Assembly: GCA_032622095.1 (NCBI GenBank)
Contig: CP136061.1
Location: 231,074,944-231,138,943 of the forward strand
Direction of reading: 5' to 3'
Source: Siphonodentalium dalli
Lineage: Eukaryota > Mollusca > Scaphopoda > Gadilida > Siphonodentaliidae
Length of the DNA: 64,000 nt
The notes under the pieces were generated by a model. The model was not told the origin of the DNA, made no database searches, and saw only the letters and a list, made by a program, of their open reading frames with translations. Made by a program: the position numbers and the translations under genes. This document shows, piece after piece, positions 21,299-31,948 of this stretch (positions are counted from its first letter, which is position 1; each line of letters begins with the position of its first letter).

Positions 21299-22477
21299 AA
21301 CCTTCATTAAATCGCATAGACACCTCGGTCTCGATATCCAAGCAAATTTAAATTGGAATGATCACATTGAAAATATCTGTCGACGAGTATCAGGAAGACT
21401 ATCCCAACTCAGAAAATTTAAATACGGTATCGACAGAAAGACGCTTGAAAAAATCTACAATACTTATATTTTGCCTATAATGGACTATTCTGATATTGTC
21501 TGGGCGAACGCACCAAAATACTTGACTGATAAACTTGAAAGACTTCATAAAGAAGCTGCCAGACTTGTAGCAGGACTAAACCGATCGGTATCCGATAAAG
21601 ACCTACTCCTTGAAATCGGCTGGCCCACGCTCAGTAATAGACGCGAACATCATCAGTTACATTACATATATAAAATTACTAACAACCTTGCACCCAACTA
21701 CTTATCAACTATCTTACTTCCTCGCGCTGGCAATGTCTCGAGGTACTCAAAGCGGAACCCTGGAAACTTTTATTGTTACTTCTGAACATTTAAAAAAATC
21801 CTTCCTACCCTTCCAATTATCGTAACTGATACGTTTAACCTAAAAGAATTTAAGGTCAATCTTAGTTTTATAGATTTGACCCTAAAACCACCTCCTTATT
21901 TTCAAACTGGAAGTCGGAAAGAAAATATAATCCATTCTAAAATTCGCAACGGTTGCAGTGAACTTCGCTTAGATATGTATGATAACTTTATAGCCGAAAG
22001 CCCGGTGTGTAATTGTGGCACAGAGATCGAGGATGCCTTTCACTTCTTTTTCGAATGTCCATTGTTCCGACCGCAAAGAACTAAATTATATGATAGACTA
22101 GATGAGTATGCTTTCACAGTAGTAGACGTAAACCACTTCCTCAGAGGCGCCCCAGGCATTCCACAGCATCGAAACCAGCTACTCTTTTACATTGTACAAA
22201 AATATATATCAGAATGTAAACGTTTCACTTAACGAAGAAAAATCGTAAACAACTTACGGCATGGCATGATATATACAGGAGAGGACCTCAGGACCGGTAT
22301 AACATCAATCACCAGACATCATCATCAACATTCTTATTATTACATGTACATTATATCTGTTATTCATCTTGTTTAAACATTTGTGTAAATATTGTCGGGA
22401 GAGGGGCCACCTTAAGTTGTTATAACTTGTCCCCCAATCCCTTGTAAACTGAGTTACAATAAATATGTTTAAACCAA
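21299..22477 (+). pseudogene. 5'-truncated LINE: reverse transcriptase C-terminus, with 11-bp target duplication
   Basis: The insertion is flanked by accacgaatgt at 21288-21298 and 22478-22488. The first part reads HRHLGLDIQANLNWNDHI, YILPIMDYSDIVWANAP, LHKEAARLVAGL and YKITNNLAPNYLS, the typical thumb and C-terminal order of non-LTR reverse transcriptases. After a frameshift near 21780 it continues with RKENIIHSKIRNGCSELRLD and the zinc-knuckle-like CNCGTEIEDAFHFFFECPLF, then stops at 22232. The catalytic palm is absent because of 5' truncation, and at least one frameshift is present. The 3' UTR ends taaatatgtttaaaccaa and, with the duplicated target, reads aaaccaaacc. It looks relatively young compared with the other LINE relics, because the target duplication is still perfect. 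Confidence 0.85.
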
Positions 22478-22488
22478 ACCACGAATGT

Positions 22489-23000
22489 GGTGTGTGAGTA
22501 TAGAGCGAGTGGCTGAATTGCCATGGGTGAGGTGTATATTCATGCCTGGCTTGTATGAATGGTCGTGTGCGCATATTATGGGGATATATAGAAGGGCTGT
22601 ATATATATGACCATTGGTGCGGTGTATGTTTACCTGGAGTGACTACGGATATGGTTGCAGTGTATATGTATATCTTGATTGTCTATATGACCATGGGTGT
22701 GGCAAATAGATATACTGGGAGTGAGTGTATGGCCACTGTTGATACGAATATGTATAGAAGTGACTGTATGATCATGGTGATGCGGTGAATACGTATACAT
22801 GGACCGACCATATAGTCATGGTGAGGTGTACATGTAGGGTTATACCTGGTGTGCCTACATGAGTGTATAGTCGTGTGTGGATGTACAGGAATACAACTGT
22901 TTGGTCATGTGTGAGGTATATGTGCATAAAGCGGGTCGATACATGGCCATTTGTGTGGTGTTCATGTATATATGGGGTGATTGCTTGTTCATGGGTGCAT
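22489..23000 (-). repeat. Degenerate ~42-bp minisatellite, block 4b (reversed)
   Basis: Continuation of block 4a beyond the LINE insertion, with the same unit and orientation. Confidence 0.75.
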
Positions 23001-23099
23001 CAACATTCTGGCCCATTGGCATCACAATTAATCGAATTATGTCAGGAAACATGTTTCCTCCATAATGCAGATAACACGCCATCAAGCTAGAGCACATTC

Positions 23100-23290
23100 T
23101 GGCACTACCTATAGGAGCCACATAATATGGCCCATCTCAGTTCAGTGTCAAAGTTCTGCCCATTCCGTTCAAAACATGGCCAGAATCCCAAAAGAAGTTT
23201 TCGGTAACATTCCATACTGCATCATTCAACATGAATGTGTCAGGCCGCATAATTAAGGTACTGAGATAACCAGAATAGATCATTTAGTTA
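23100..23290 (+). repeat. Fragment of the foldback-element arm
   Basis: About 170 bp match the arm at 220-380 (cccatctcagttcagtgtca, aagttctgccca, tggccagaatcccaaaag). This again places the arm next to the minisatellite and supports one composite family. Confidence 0.7.
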
Positions 23291-23654
23291 TTTTATTACA
23301 TATTTAACATTTCAGAGCTGCTAAAGTAATCTTATAGCAGGAATTCCCATTCGTAACATGTGTACCAAGAACCGGCCAATCTCGAAACTGCCAATTCGTG
23401 CCAACCAGTGTTCATATAAAACTTCGTTTATTGTGGTCAATCACTAACTAAATCTGAAAAATCTGTTATATTGTCTGGATGGATTACCAACAATGATATA
23501 ATCTTAAAATGAAACTTATCAGATGAAATTTGTTCTGACTGGTACAAACTAAGTAAAAATTTCATTTTTTTAAATTCAGTTTTTTAAGAAAATCCAATCG
23601 CGTTTCCATGGCAACAAACACAATGTTGGTGCCCTGTGCCCAATTTGTAGTCTG

Positions 23655-23699
<45 letters not shown>

Positions 23700-23959
23700 C
23701 CTTTTCTCTATTGGACATCAATGCATCAATATGACTGATACTATTCACATAGTTGCCATCAAAATAAACTGCCCTATACTGTAAACTAAATCGGAGTTGG
23801 TTACTATGGCAACTGCTTAATCACCCTAACTGACCTCGGATTTTTGTGCCTACCTACTTTTTAAACTGAGACATACCAAAGATTAACTGTGCGAAATTTC
23901 GTAATATATTCACAAAGTGTAACAATTTACCATTCTAAACGAATGTCTGTTTTCAGTTC
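23291..23959. other. Unassigned sequence with (TA)n and two X-box-like sites
   Basis: No gene was seen. A (TA)n tract covers 23655-23698. On either side lie gtttccatggcaac (near 23604-23617) and gttactatggcaac (near 23800-23813), each a good match to the RFX X-box palindrome. Confidence 0.45.
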
Positions 23960-24300
23960 AGTTCTTTATAAAATATTCTATATATATCCACTATGTACTG
24001 CTGAGTAAATCGGTCTTCCAAAATAAGGGAACTCTATTTATTCAGACCATGTCACACCAATGCCAACTGAAAGTGAAATGTATTTGATACTATCGACATT
24101 TCTGAAGGCTTTACCATCATATTCCATCAGTTCAAATAAAACAGTGTATCGTTTCTTCGCTAGAACTGAGCCTTCTTTCATAACCCTCGACCAATAACCT
24201 ATTATCCTTTGTTTTGCTATAATATGCAATGGGCGTCTCCTTAGTTTTCCGCATACCATATAATTCGATGTGCTAGTATTCTTGAAAATGTTTTCGAGTT
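23960..24300 (-). pseudogene. LINE C-terminal relic
   Basis: The minus-strand frame 24259-24038 reads CGKLRRRPLHIIAKQRIIGY, WSRVMKEGSVLAKKRY and VGIGVTWSE. This corresponds to the 'gElGr.Pl...ik.RmikYW.rl......s...Y..l' and 'gL.yvW..Q' segment found after the reverse transcriptase in many invertebrate LINEs. Stops on both sides and the lack of any catalytic part mark it as a fragment. Confidence 0.6.
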
Positions 24301-25130
24301 ACTATAGTATGAACGGGCGTAGCAACAAGTATTCAGTTGGTTTGTACGAACCCGCCCTGGAAACATATTTTGTTATCTGAAGTTTAAGCCAGGTTTAGAC
24401 ATTGCCATTTTGTAGATATTTAATAAATTATGTCGATGTCAACTAAAGTAGCGGAAAATGATGTGCAATTGACTGAAATATTAATCGTAAACTATTCAAA
24501 CCTATTTGTAATGCACTTAAGGCAACATACCCCCGGAAACATCACATATTTGCGGGGGGTTATTCATCGATAACCAGTCACAATGTATGGTCCGGTTCAC
24601 CGCTTCAATGTTAGATATTCCTGCGCGCCAATATTGCCGTCAGCTGAATTCCTAATCTCCCCAATATAGATCCACTCACTGTTCCGTTTCTCTCAATGAC
24701 GTCACCCTTACGCAGTACATGCCGACGACCTTACGGAGTAGATGTATAGAGTAGGATCCCGGTGTACTGACTTCCGTCACTAGCTCGTTGCTATATACAA
24801 ACAAACCAGCGGCATCGCTTTTGTCGAAATTTGACAGTCAGTACATTCGCTATGTATACATGTACATTCAGAAAACACAAAATACCACAGCGTTATATCC
24901 CATCAATAGCATTGTCTCGATATCATTTGAACAAATTTCTTGACATGAAACCGCGACAGACACGGCGTGAAATACATCTCATTGAGTAAAAAAATGTCCA
25001 TTGTTTCAATTCAACTTCAAGTTCGCGGTAATATTCAAAACCGCAATTTGTAAGTGGTAAACATCTGAAAAAGACATGAAGTACATATTTATTTCTAATC
25101 GAGGTGGCAATTTTTCAAATGACAGACACG
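24301..25130. other. Unassigned intergenic sequence
   Basis: I see no coding frame, RNA gene or recognisable repeat here. Confidence 0.4.
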
Positions 25131-25134
25131 CTAT

Positions 25135-25490
25135 TTGCAGACCTGGATGACGAGGGACGATGACCTTCATGACGCTAACGTGGTGATACCAGAAGACAGG
25201 AGCAGCTGTATTAAAGTGACCAGGATACCCGGACCTCTTCCAGTCGGCCTTCTTCTCCTTGGATTTGATTTCTCCTTCACGTCAGCCATCCCTTTGGGGC
25301 ACCCCCGACAGCGGATACCACCAAATCGGAGTTCACCACCACCATCACCGACGAGGCAACAACACATGCTGGGACACTGTAGCTACCATCAACCTACAGT
25401 GCTTCCAATATGCTAAACACCCCCTCGTGTAGAAGCCAGCTTTTTGTTTCTTTTCTTTTTTTTTCTTATGATTTTTCTAATAAAGAAATT
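25135..25490 (+). other. GC-rich open stretch ending in a T-rich tract and AATAAA signal
   Basis: A 93-codon plus-strand frame (25135-25416, TAA stop) lies in noticeably GC-richer sequence than its surroundings. It is followed by a long T-rich tract and taataaagaaatt near 25480, which could be a polyadenylation signal. No protein family was recognised and the frame is proline/serine-rich. Given the LINE relic just downstream, it could be an old ORF1 end or a host 3' exon. Confidence 0.25.
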
Positions 25491-25539
25491 AAAATGAGGG
25501 GTGAATGAAAGCATCCCGGGGTTAGCTCCACCGAAATAC

Positions 25540-25950
25540 CCTCCACTACATTCAATCTTTCGCTGATTGTATGTGCATTAAATAAATAAAGCTCAGTACC
25601 CGCCCTGTCGACCACCGCTGCTAGGCCTGAAACCAGGCGAAATTGATTGTCCCCATTGAACATTACACTCTTTGTTTCGGGAGCAATCCTTGAGATTGAA
25701 TACCAGCATGCGGGAAAGATCTTTGTTCAAGAATATGCAGGAGTTTGTCATAATTGACCGATCAAATGCCTTACTACTATCTATCAAACACACAAAAGCG
25801 GGTGCACCTTTCGAGCTGTAGTACCTTTACCATAGATCCCCTTTTCAATGCATTATATGCATGAATCCGTCGAGTGATCTTTCTAAAAATCCAAATTGGT
25901 TGTCTATAGAAATAATGATCACATTTTCAAGTATAGCCATGTCTAGAACC
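25540..25950 (-). pseudogene. LINE reverse transcriptase palm relic
   Basis: On the minus strand, NQFGFLERSL (near 25900) matches the 'nQFGFk.g.St' box. FVCLIDSSKAFDRS (about 25795-25750) is the first catalytic box, with the Asp and the KAFD motif. QWGQSISPGFRPSSGGRQGG (about 25655-25597) corresponds to 'WG...S..F.v.nGvRQGg'. The QGG is followed immediately by a stop, and the second catalytic box was not found, so the element is dead. Confidence 0.7.
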
Positions 25951-26379
25951 TTTCATATTTCACACGACATCGCAATTGGCCGGTAGTTTGTCATTTTCCA
26001 ATATATTCCCCTCTATATCTTTCAAGATACTTATGAACGCTGTCGATCGATGGGGGATACTATAAGAATTGTTTTTGACATAGTTCCATCTCGTCTTCTT
26101 TTTCGATACCTTTTCCTTTGCTAATATTTGTATGCCTATTAGCAGAACCATCTCTTTCGTTCATATCTTCCCCATAAATATATATCACCTTGTGTAAATT
26201 TAACACCTGTTCCTCTGCCAGTCTTAAAACCCGTCAGCTTGCGAGCGGGTTGGAAAATTCAAAATTTCGAGTCCAGGAAATTAGGAAACGTCACTCAATT
26301 ATATTAATTTCTTCAAATCTTATGAAATAATTAGTGTTAGAATTACGGTCCTGATTCGTCTCCTACTAGTTCGGGTCAT
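25951..26379. other. Unassigned sequence
   Basis: No supported feature. It may continue the decayed LINE upstream of the QFGF box, but no motif is readable. Confidence 0.35.
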
Positions 26380-26700
26380 GCGGGTTTAAGGTCCCAACCC
26401 ATACTGTCCCGATTGTCGTTAGGGAGAAGGTTCAGTGCTTGTATAATTTACGCCCCGCCCCCACCAATTCCTTACCATACCGCCCTGGTCGTCGATGTTA
26501 GAGTCAGGTATAGTGCTAGGAACTTAGGATTAGGGTCCCGACCGTCCGCCTCAGGTTAGGGCCAAGCTTACCTTTGGGGTTAGGATCTCATACCGTCCTG
26601 GTTATGTCAAGTTGAGGGTCACGTATAGACGTCCCGACACGTCCTGTCCTTCTGGCCCTGCGGAGTTAGGTTAGGATCCTATCCTGACCAGTCACGTTCA
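26380..26700 (+). repeat. Decayed minisatellite with GGTTAGGGTCC cores
   Basis: Phrases such as ggattagggtcccgaccgtc, caggttagggcc, ggggttaggatctcat and aggttaggatcct recur at 25-60-bp spacing in a GC-richer stretch. They include telomere-like TTAGGG cores, but not as an uninterrupted telomeric array. It is probably a degenerate minisatellite. Confidence 0.5.
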
Positions 26701-27454
26701 GTTTATTCGCTCGAAATCGGCCCACAAACACGCACACGGGTGCAATTTTTGTTCGCCTCCTGCTGCGGCCGCAAAGGCTAGGGCGATGAGGTTTTCGGCC
26801 TTTCTCGGAAAACTTGGATGCCCCAAACCGCTGCACCGTTTATTTGGTCGAAATAGAGAAACGCTGTTGCCGCCTCTCGTGGCTAGACCCGTTAGGTTTT
26901 CGGCTTTTCGAGGTCAGTTTTCAATTGCCTGGTATATATCCTGATCAGTATAATTATAAATTCCCGCATTAGGCACGATGATGCATGTATAGCTGTTGTA
27001 TCTCGAATTTTAGTATTTTACCTCGAAATTTAGAGTTATTATCTCGAATATTAGACTGTATATCTCCTATGACAATGCGTTCATATACGGGAACATATCA
27101 ATTAGGATAACGAAACGATTATTTCCTGAAGAGGCTATATCAATAAAGAACGGGGTGGCATTGTGTTGGTTCATTTTCAGCGCATTCGCAAACAATCAAA
27201 CTTGAAACTTACATGATAGTTTACGGCAAATTTCAAATCACAATATATGTACTGCCGTGCGAATTGGTGCTGTCGCCACCGAGAAAGAAATAACTGTGTC
27301 GCCCATGGGTCAATAAAATACTGTTCCCAACAAAAGGCAACTAAACGATATAACTACGATTGGCTGACTGCATTTAAGAAATAGCTTTTTCCCGGTCATA
27401 TTGTAGTAATTCGCCACCATAATTTATATATGTTTAACCCATTATATGTAAATC
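26701..27454. other. Unassigned sequence
   Basis: A short GC-rich patch at 26750-26910 contains a gcggccgc site and two ggttttcggc(c/t)tt repeats. Near 26998-27065 a few atctcgaa phrases recur. No gene was recognised. Confidence 0.35.
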
Positions 27455-28425
27455 AGTGAAATCAGTGATTACATGAAATCCCTAGAGATTACGTTAATTC
27501 GCTAAAACGTAATTACTGAAAGTGTCAGAGATTTCATGAAACCACTAAAAGTGGCCATGGATTACGCGAAATCACTTAAATATGTCAATTTATGTTATAG
27601 ATCTTTACGGTTTGGGTTTCAGTAAATAAGTGTAATGGTTTTTAGACTACCACTGGCTACTTTACACATTAAAAGCTCAGACAAGCTATCTGCATAGGCT
27701 AATTAGTTTCTCTGTTGGTTTGTCATAATCTGACAGTCAACCGAGCTTTGGACTTGGGTTTTTTAATTCATTTGGGTGATATTGAAATGAGCAGCTGTTA
27801 TGTACCATAATTAATTGAGTGTTTGTCATACAGTCATCTTCATTCATAACAAAGAGGAATGTTTCAAAAATGAAATATGAGTTGTGAGTACAAATATCGT
27901 TCCGAAATCGTTATATTCCAAACGTATCGCTCATATTAAATAAGCTAGTGAAAAATCTAAAACGTAAGAACCAGAGTTATTCGTTCAACCAGTCAGTTCC
28001 TTCCAATGAGATGTAGTCAACAGTTGCTGTCAACGAATAGCTACTTGCAGACTCTATAACTGCCATTTCTGAGAAAATAGATTCGGTAAGCAAAAGACGA
28101 TCAAACAAAACAACTGCAGTTGATGATAATGTTGCCATTCCAATACAATGCATATACAGGTCGATTGTGGGCGAAGTGACCCCAAGGAACATTCTGGGAG
28201 CTGTTATCACTATTGATTGTGTTTATAATATCAATGTTCAAAAATATGTTAAACTTAAAATTTCATGAAATCCATGACGCCTAAAATCAGTGACCACGTG
28301 AAATCGCTGCATTTTTTAGTAATTTTATGAAATTCCTAGTCAGATCAGTGATTTCACGAATTTAACTGAAACGTTCACGGATTTCACGTAATTATTCATT
28401 TCACTGATTCACTGTAACATGAATT
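27455..28425. repeat. ~970-bp element bounded by inverted clusters of a GTGATTTCATGAAATC-type repeat
   Basis: Cluster 1 (27455-27600) and cluster 2 (28255-28425) are packed with aaatcagtgatt, catgaaatcc and attacgtgaaat-like units of about 15-20 bp. Reversed, cluster 2 starts cagtgaatcagtgaaatg and parallels cluster 1. About 650 bp lie between them, including a 77-codon minus-strand frame (28210-27977) without family features. This could be a MITE with extended subterminal repeats, but no termini or target duplication were established. Confidence 0.45.
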
Positions 28426-28611
28426 AAATGAATTCTCCCACTCAGTTATAAAATCATACATAGGAATGGTATATTATTCATTGGGAGGGATGGTAAGCAT
28501 AAATGAGCAGACGAAACAAGTGCAGAAGTATTCATATTCATGGGCGAGAAATGTTTAGATATGAACTAAGTATCTGAATATTTCCTAAGGGAACTACTCA
28601 TCAATGAGTAT

Positions 28612-29132
28612 TCTAATATATATTTTGGGACTTCTGTCTGTTTATCTGTTTATATGTATGTCTGTTTGTTTGTCTGTTAGCAATAGCCGGGAAAACTGCC
28701 GGACGGATTTCGACGAAATTTTATACCTAGGGATACTTTCGTCCGGGGAGTGTTTAGGACGGGTCAAATCGTGACCCCGACCTGACCTTCAAAAAGGTCA
28801 ATTCAAGGTCAAATCGGGTAAAACGGACGGATTTCGACGAAATTTTATACCTAGGTTACTTTTGTCCGGGGAGTTTTTTGGGCGGTTCAAAACGTGACCC
28901 CGACCTGACCTTGACCTTCAAAATGATCAATTCAGGGTCAAATCGCGCCTTTCGCCGGAAAGCAGAGGGGAAACAGCCCGGACGAAGTCTTGTCCGGGGA
29001 GTGTTTTGGACGGGTCAAATCGTGACCCCGACCTGACCTTGACCGTTAAAATGGTCAATTCAAGGTCAAATCGCGCCTTTCGCCGGAAAGCAGAGGGGAA
29101 ACAGCCCGGACGAAGTCGGGCTCACCAGCTAG
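28612..29132 (+). mobile_element. Helitron-like non-autonomous element
   Basis: Starts TCTAATATATATTTTGGGAC and ends in the hairpin cccggacgaagtcggg followed by ctcaccagCTAG at 29129-29132, with T next. The interior is two to three modules of roughly 130 bp built from ggatttcgacgaaattttat, gtccggggagtgttt, gaccccgacctgacctt and ggtcaattcaaggtcaaatc. No Rep/helicase frame. Confidence 0.7.
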
Positions 29133-31948
29133 TTAGTATATATATCTATATCTATATTTGCGAATGTCTGTCTGTCTGTCTGTCTGTGTTCTATAGAAAT
29201 TCACAGGGGACCATCTAGATGATGCCAAAGGGGTCTACTAGGAGTAGCTTTTTACAAGAAAGATAATGGTCGGGGTTAGAATTTTCTAAAGTGACGCCGT
29301 TGTTGTCAGGGGCAGAAAAGGGGGAGGGGCAGACAAAATATTTGTCGCCGATTGCCACCAAACTTATACATAATCATCCCCATAATATGAGGAATCTAAT
29401 GGCGTGGTTTAAATATGGCAAAAGTCGCGCCGTTCGCGTCAGGGGTGCCCGGAAAGGGGGGGGCAGATTTTGTTTTTGTCGCCGATTGCCACGAAACTTA
29501 CATATAATCATCCCCATGATATGAAGAATCCAACGGTGTGGTTTAAATATGTCAAAAGTGGCGTCGTTTGAGTCAGGGTTGAACGGAAGGGGAGAGGGCA
29601 CCAAAATTGATAAAACTAATTTTAGCGCCGATTTCCACCAAATTTATCTATATTCTTCTTCATGATACAAGGAATCTAATTGTGCGATTTAACAACGCCA
29701 AATTGTTGTTTTGGATGAGAGATTGGGAGGGGGTGGGCACTAAATTTGATAATAAGTCGCCGATTGCCACCACACTTATACAAAATCATCCCATGGTATG
29801 AGGAGTCTAATGGTGTGGCTTTTATCTGTCAGATGTGGCCTCATTCGAGTCAGGGTTGCATTGAAAGGGACAAGGGCACCAAAATTGGTGCACAATATTT
29901 TTAGCGCCAATTTCCACCAAATTGATACACGTTCTTATCCATGGTATGAGGAATCTAATCGTGATTTAAAGACTCCATATTGGTGCTGTTTTGGGTGAGA
30001 GGTGGAGAGGGGAGGGATTGGCACCAAATTTGATAAAAACATTGTTTAGTCGCCGATTATCACCAAACTTATAAACAATCATCTCCATGATATCAGGAGT
30101 GTAATCGTGTGGTTTTAGGATGTCACAAGTGGGGCAATTCGAGTCAGTGGTGTATGGAGATAAGAGGGACACAAAAAATTATATCTATATGTTTAGTGCC
30201 GATTTCCACCAGATTGATACATATTCTTCTCCGTGATACGAGGAATCTTATCGTGTGGTTTAGATACACCAAATTGGTGCCCTATGGGTGAGAAATATGG
30301 GGACCTTAAATTTGATACCAATTTGTATACTCGCCAATTTTCACCAATTTTATATATATGGATATCTAATCTCTAATGAGTCTTAGTGTGTGCAGCTTGA
30401 GTCCGAAATAGGGACGGGAGGGTCACCAAAACTGATACAAAATATTTTTAGTACCAATTACCATCAAATTCAGACACGTTCTTCTCAAATGATACAATAA
30501 ATAAAATCGTACTTTTTGTCAGTCTGTGTGCGTTCTATATATAACTTCACGCGGTGCAATCGAGATGGCACCAAGGCGTTCTAAGAGGTGTAACTTTTCA
30601 CAAGGAAGATAATGGTGCGGGTTAAAATTTTCTAAAATGACGCTGTTGGTGGGAGGGGAAATTAAAAAAATATGGTGAAATAGTTTTGTCGCTGATTTCC
30701 ACCAAACGAATACATAATCACCTTCGCAATATGGCGTTGTTCGAGTCAGCGTTGCATCAACAATTTATTTAATAAACCAAATTCCATCAAATTCATACAC
30801 GTTTTTCTCTAATGATATACCATGAATTAAATCACATTTGGTGTCGTTTGCGTCACGGGCGGCGAGCGGATATGCACTATCATTGATAAGATTGCTATTC
30901 GCCGATATCCACATATAAGTTATATACAGTCACCAGGCCATCTCCATATCATTTTAAGTAGTTGGGCGTTCACATTTCACAATCCCGACATATGGTGACC
31001 AACATAAGTCACTTGAACAATTATATCTTCTTAACAGTCATATTTATATGGGAATGGTAATCAAGGCATTCACACAATGGGGTAGCAAAAAGAGATAACT
31101 AGAAGAAGCATTAAACGTATATTTATCATTCTATTGAAGAGATACATATATTCGTGCAAACTGAGAGACCTCGAACCGTCAGAGGATTGCATATATATAA
31201 TAACAAAATATAGTCTGTTCCATTCAATAGTTTCCACAAAAAGTTACAATTTGTCAAGAGATATGGAAGGCCTGTACAAAAATAGTGGTCACAGTGTGCA
31301 GTCAAATATAGTTTATTCTGATATACAAGAAAATGCAGTTAGTAGCACAAGACTTTTCAGGATCCTACCAATACTGACATCTGACAAGGGTTTTATAACA
31401 GACTCATCGACTGACATAAACAACTCAAAATATCGCTCTGTGTCTGGCACATGTAGCTGATATACGTGCGCAGCAACATTTCGTTTAAACTAAGAATATT
31501 TAGTCAATATATAGCACCATGAACAGAGGAGCACCTGGAAATATCTTTGAAACATCTGTATCTTCATGGAGAGATGATAGACAGGTGTCCTCGAGATCTT
31601 AGTCCAACCCACTAGATTGATTGATACATCTCAATATGTAAAACCCAATTATCATCTTTTATCGAACTAATGTGTTTATGATGTGCATGTATCATATTAT
31701 AACGTTTAATGTATACGCAGTTGTAAATACATAAATACTTCATTATTGGTGGAACGGATTAATCGCGATAAACAGAATGACAATTGACAAGGAGAGCAAT
31801 CACTTATATTCCATGACTGTAATAATCATGTTTTGTGATGCTATTTGAATATACAATTTATTTATTAACACTTTAAGCAAGAGCATTCTCTATTCCCAAA
31901 AAATCCACAGCATACATTAACCTGGGCAACGCCGGGTAACACTGCTAG
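29133..31948 (+). mobile_element. Probable Helitron-like element enclosing a ~140-bp satellite
   Basis: The 3' end is well marked: the hairpin cctgggcaacgccggg, then taacactgCTAG at 31945-31948, with T next. The 5' end is inferred just after the previous CTAG, in the tatctatatttgcgaatgtc and (TGTC)n stretch at 29141-29190; a second, similar start-like stretch lies near 30515. Between them are a dispersed satellite (29340-30860) and unassigned sequence. The 108-codon frame at 31134-31460 resembles no family I know. The element is non-autonomous, or was expanded by satellite growth. Confidence 0.5.
29340..30860 (+). repeat. ~140-bp satellite with alternating monomer types
   Basis: About eleven monomers start near 29345, 29482, 29623, 29758, 29905, 30050, 30197, 30333, 30456, 30690 and 30775. 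Each has a gccgatt(g/t)ccaccaaa core, a tgaggaatctaat phrase and a gtggttta phrase. Type A carries cataatcatcccca and type B carries a ttcttct(c/t)-type phrase; from 29482 they mostly alternate, giving a ~280-bp higher-order period. The core resembles the ggatttcgacgaaattttat module of the adjacent Helitron-like element. Confidence 0.8.

Noticed and set aside
25466-25793. Minus-strand frames taken as a host gene
   Set aside because: The readable motifs (SKAFD, RQGG) are reverse transcriptase boxes with a stop right after RQGG, so this is a LINE relic.
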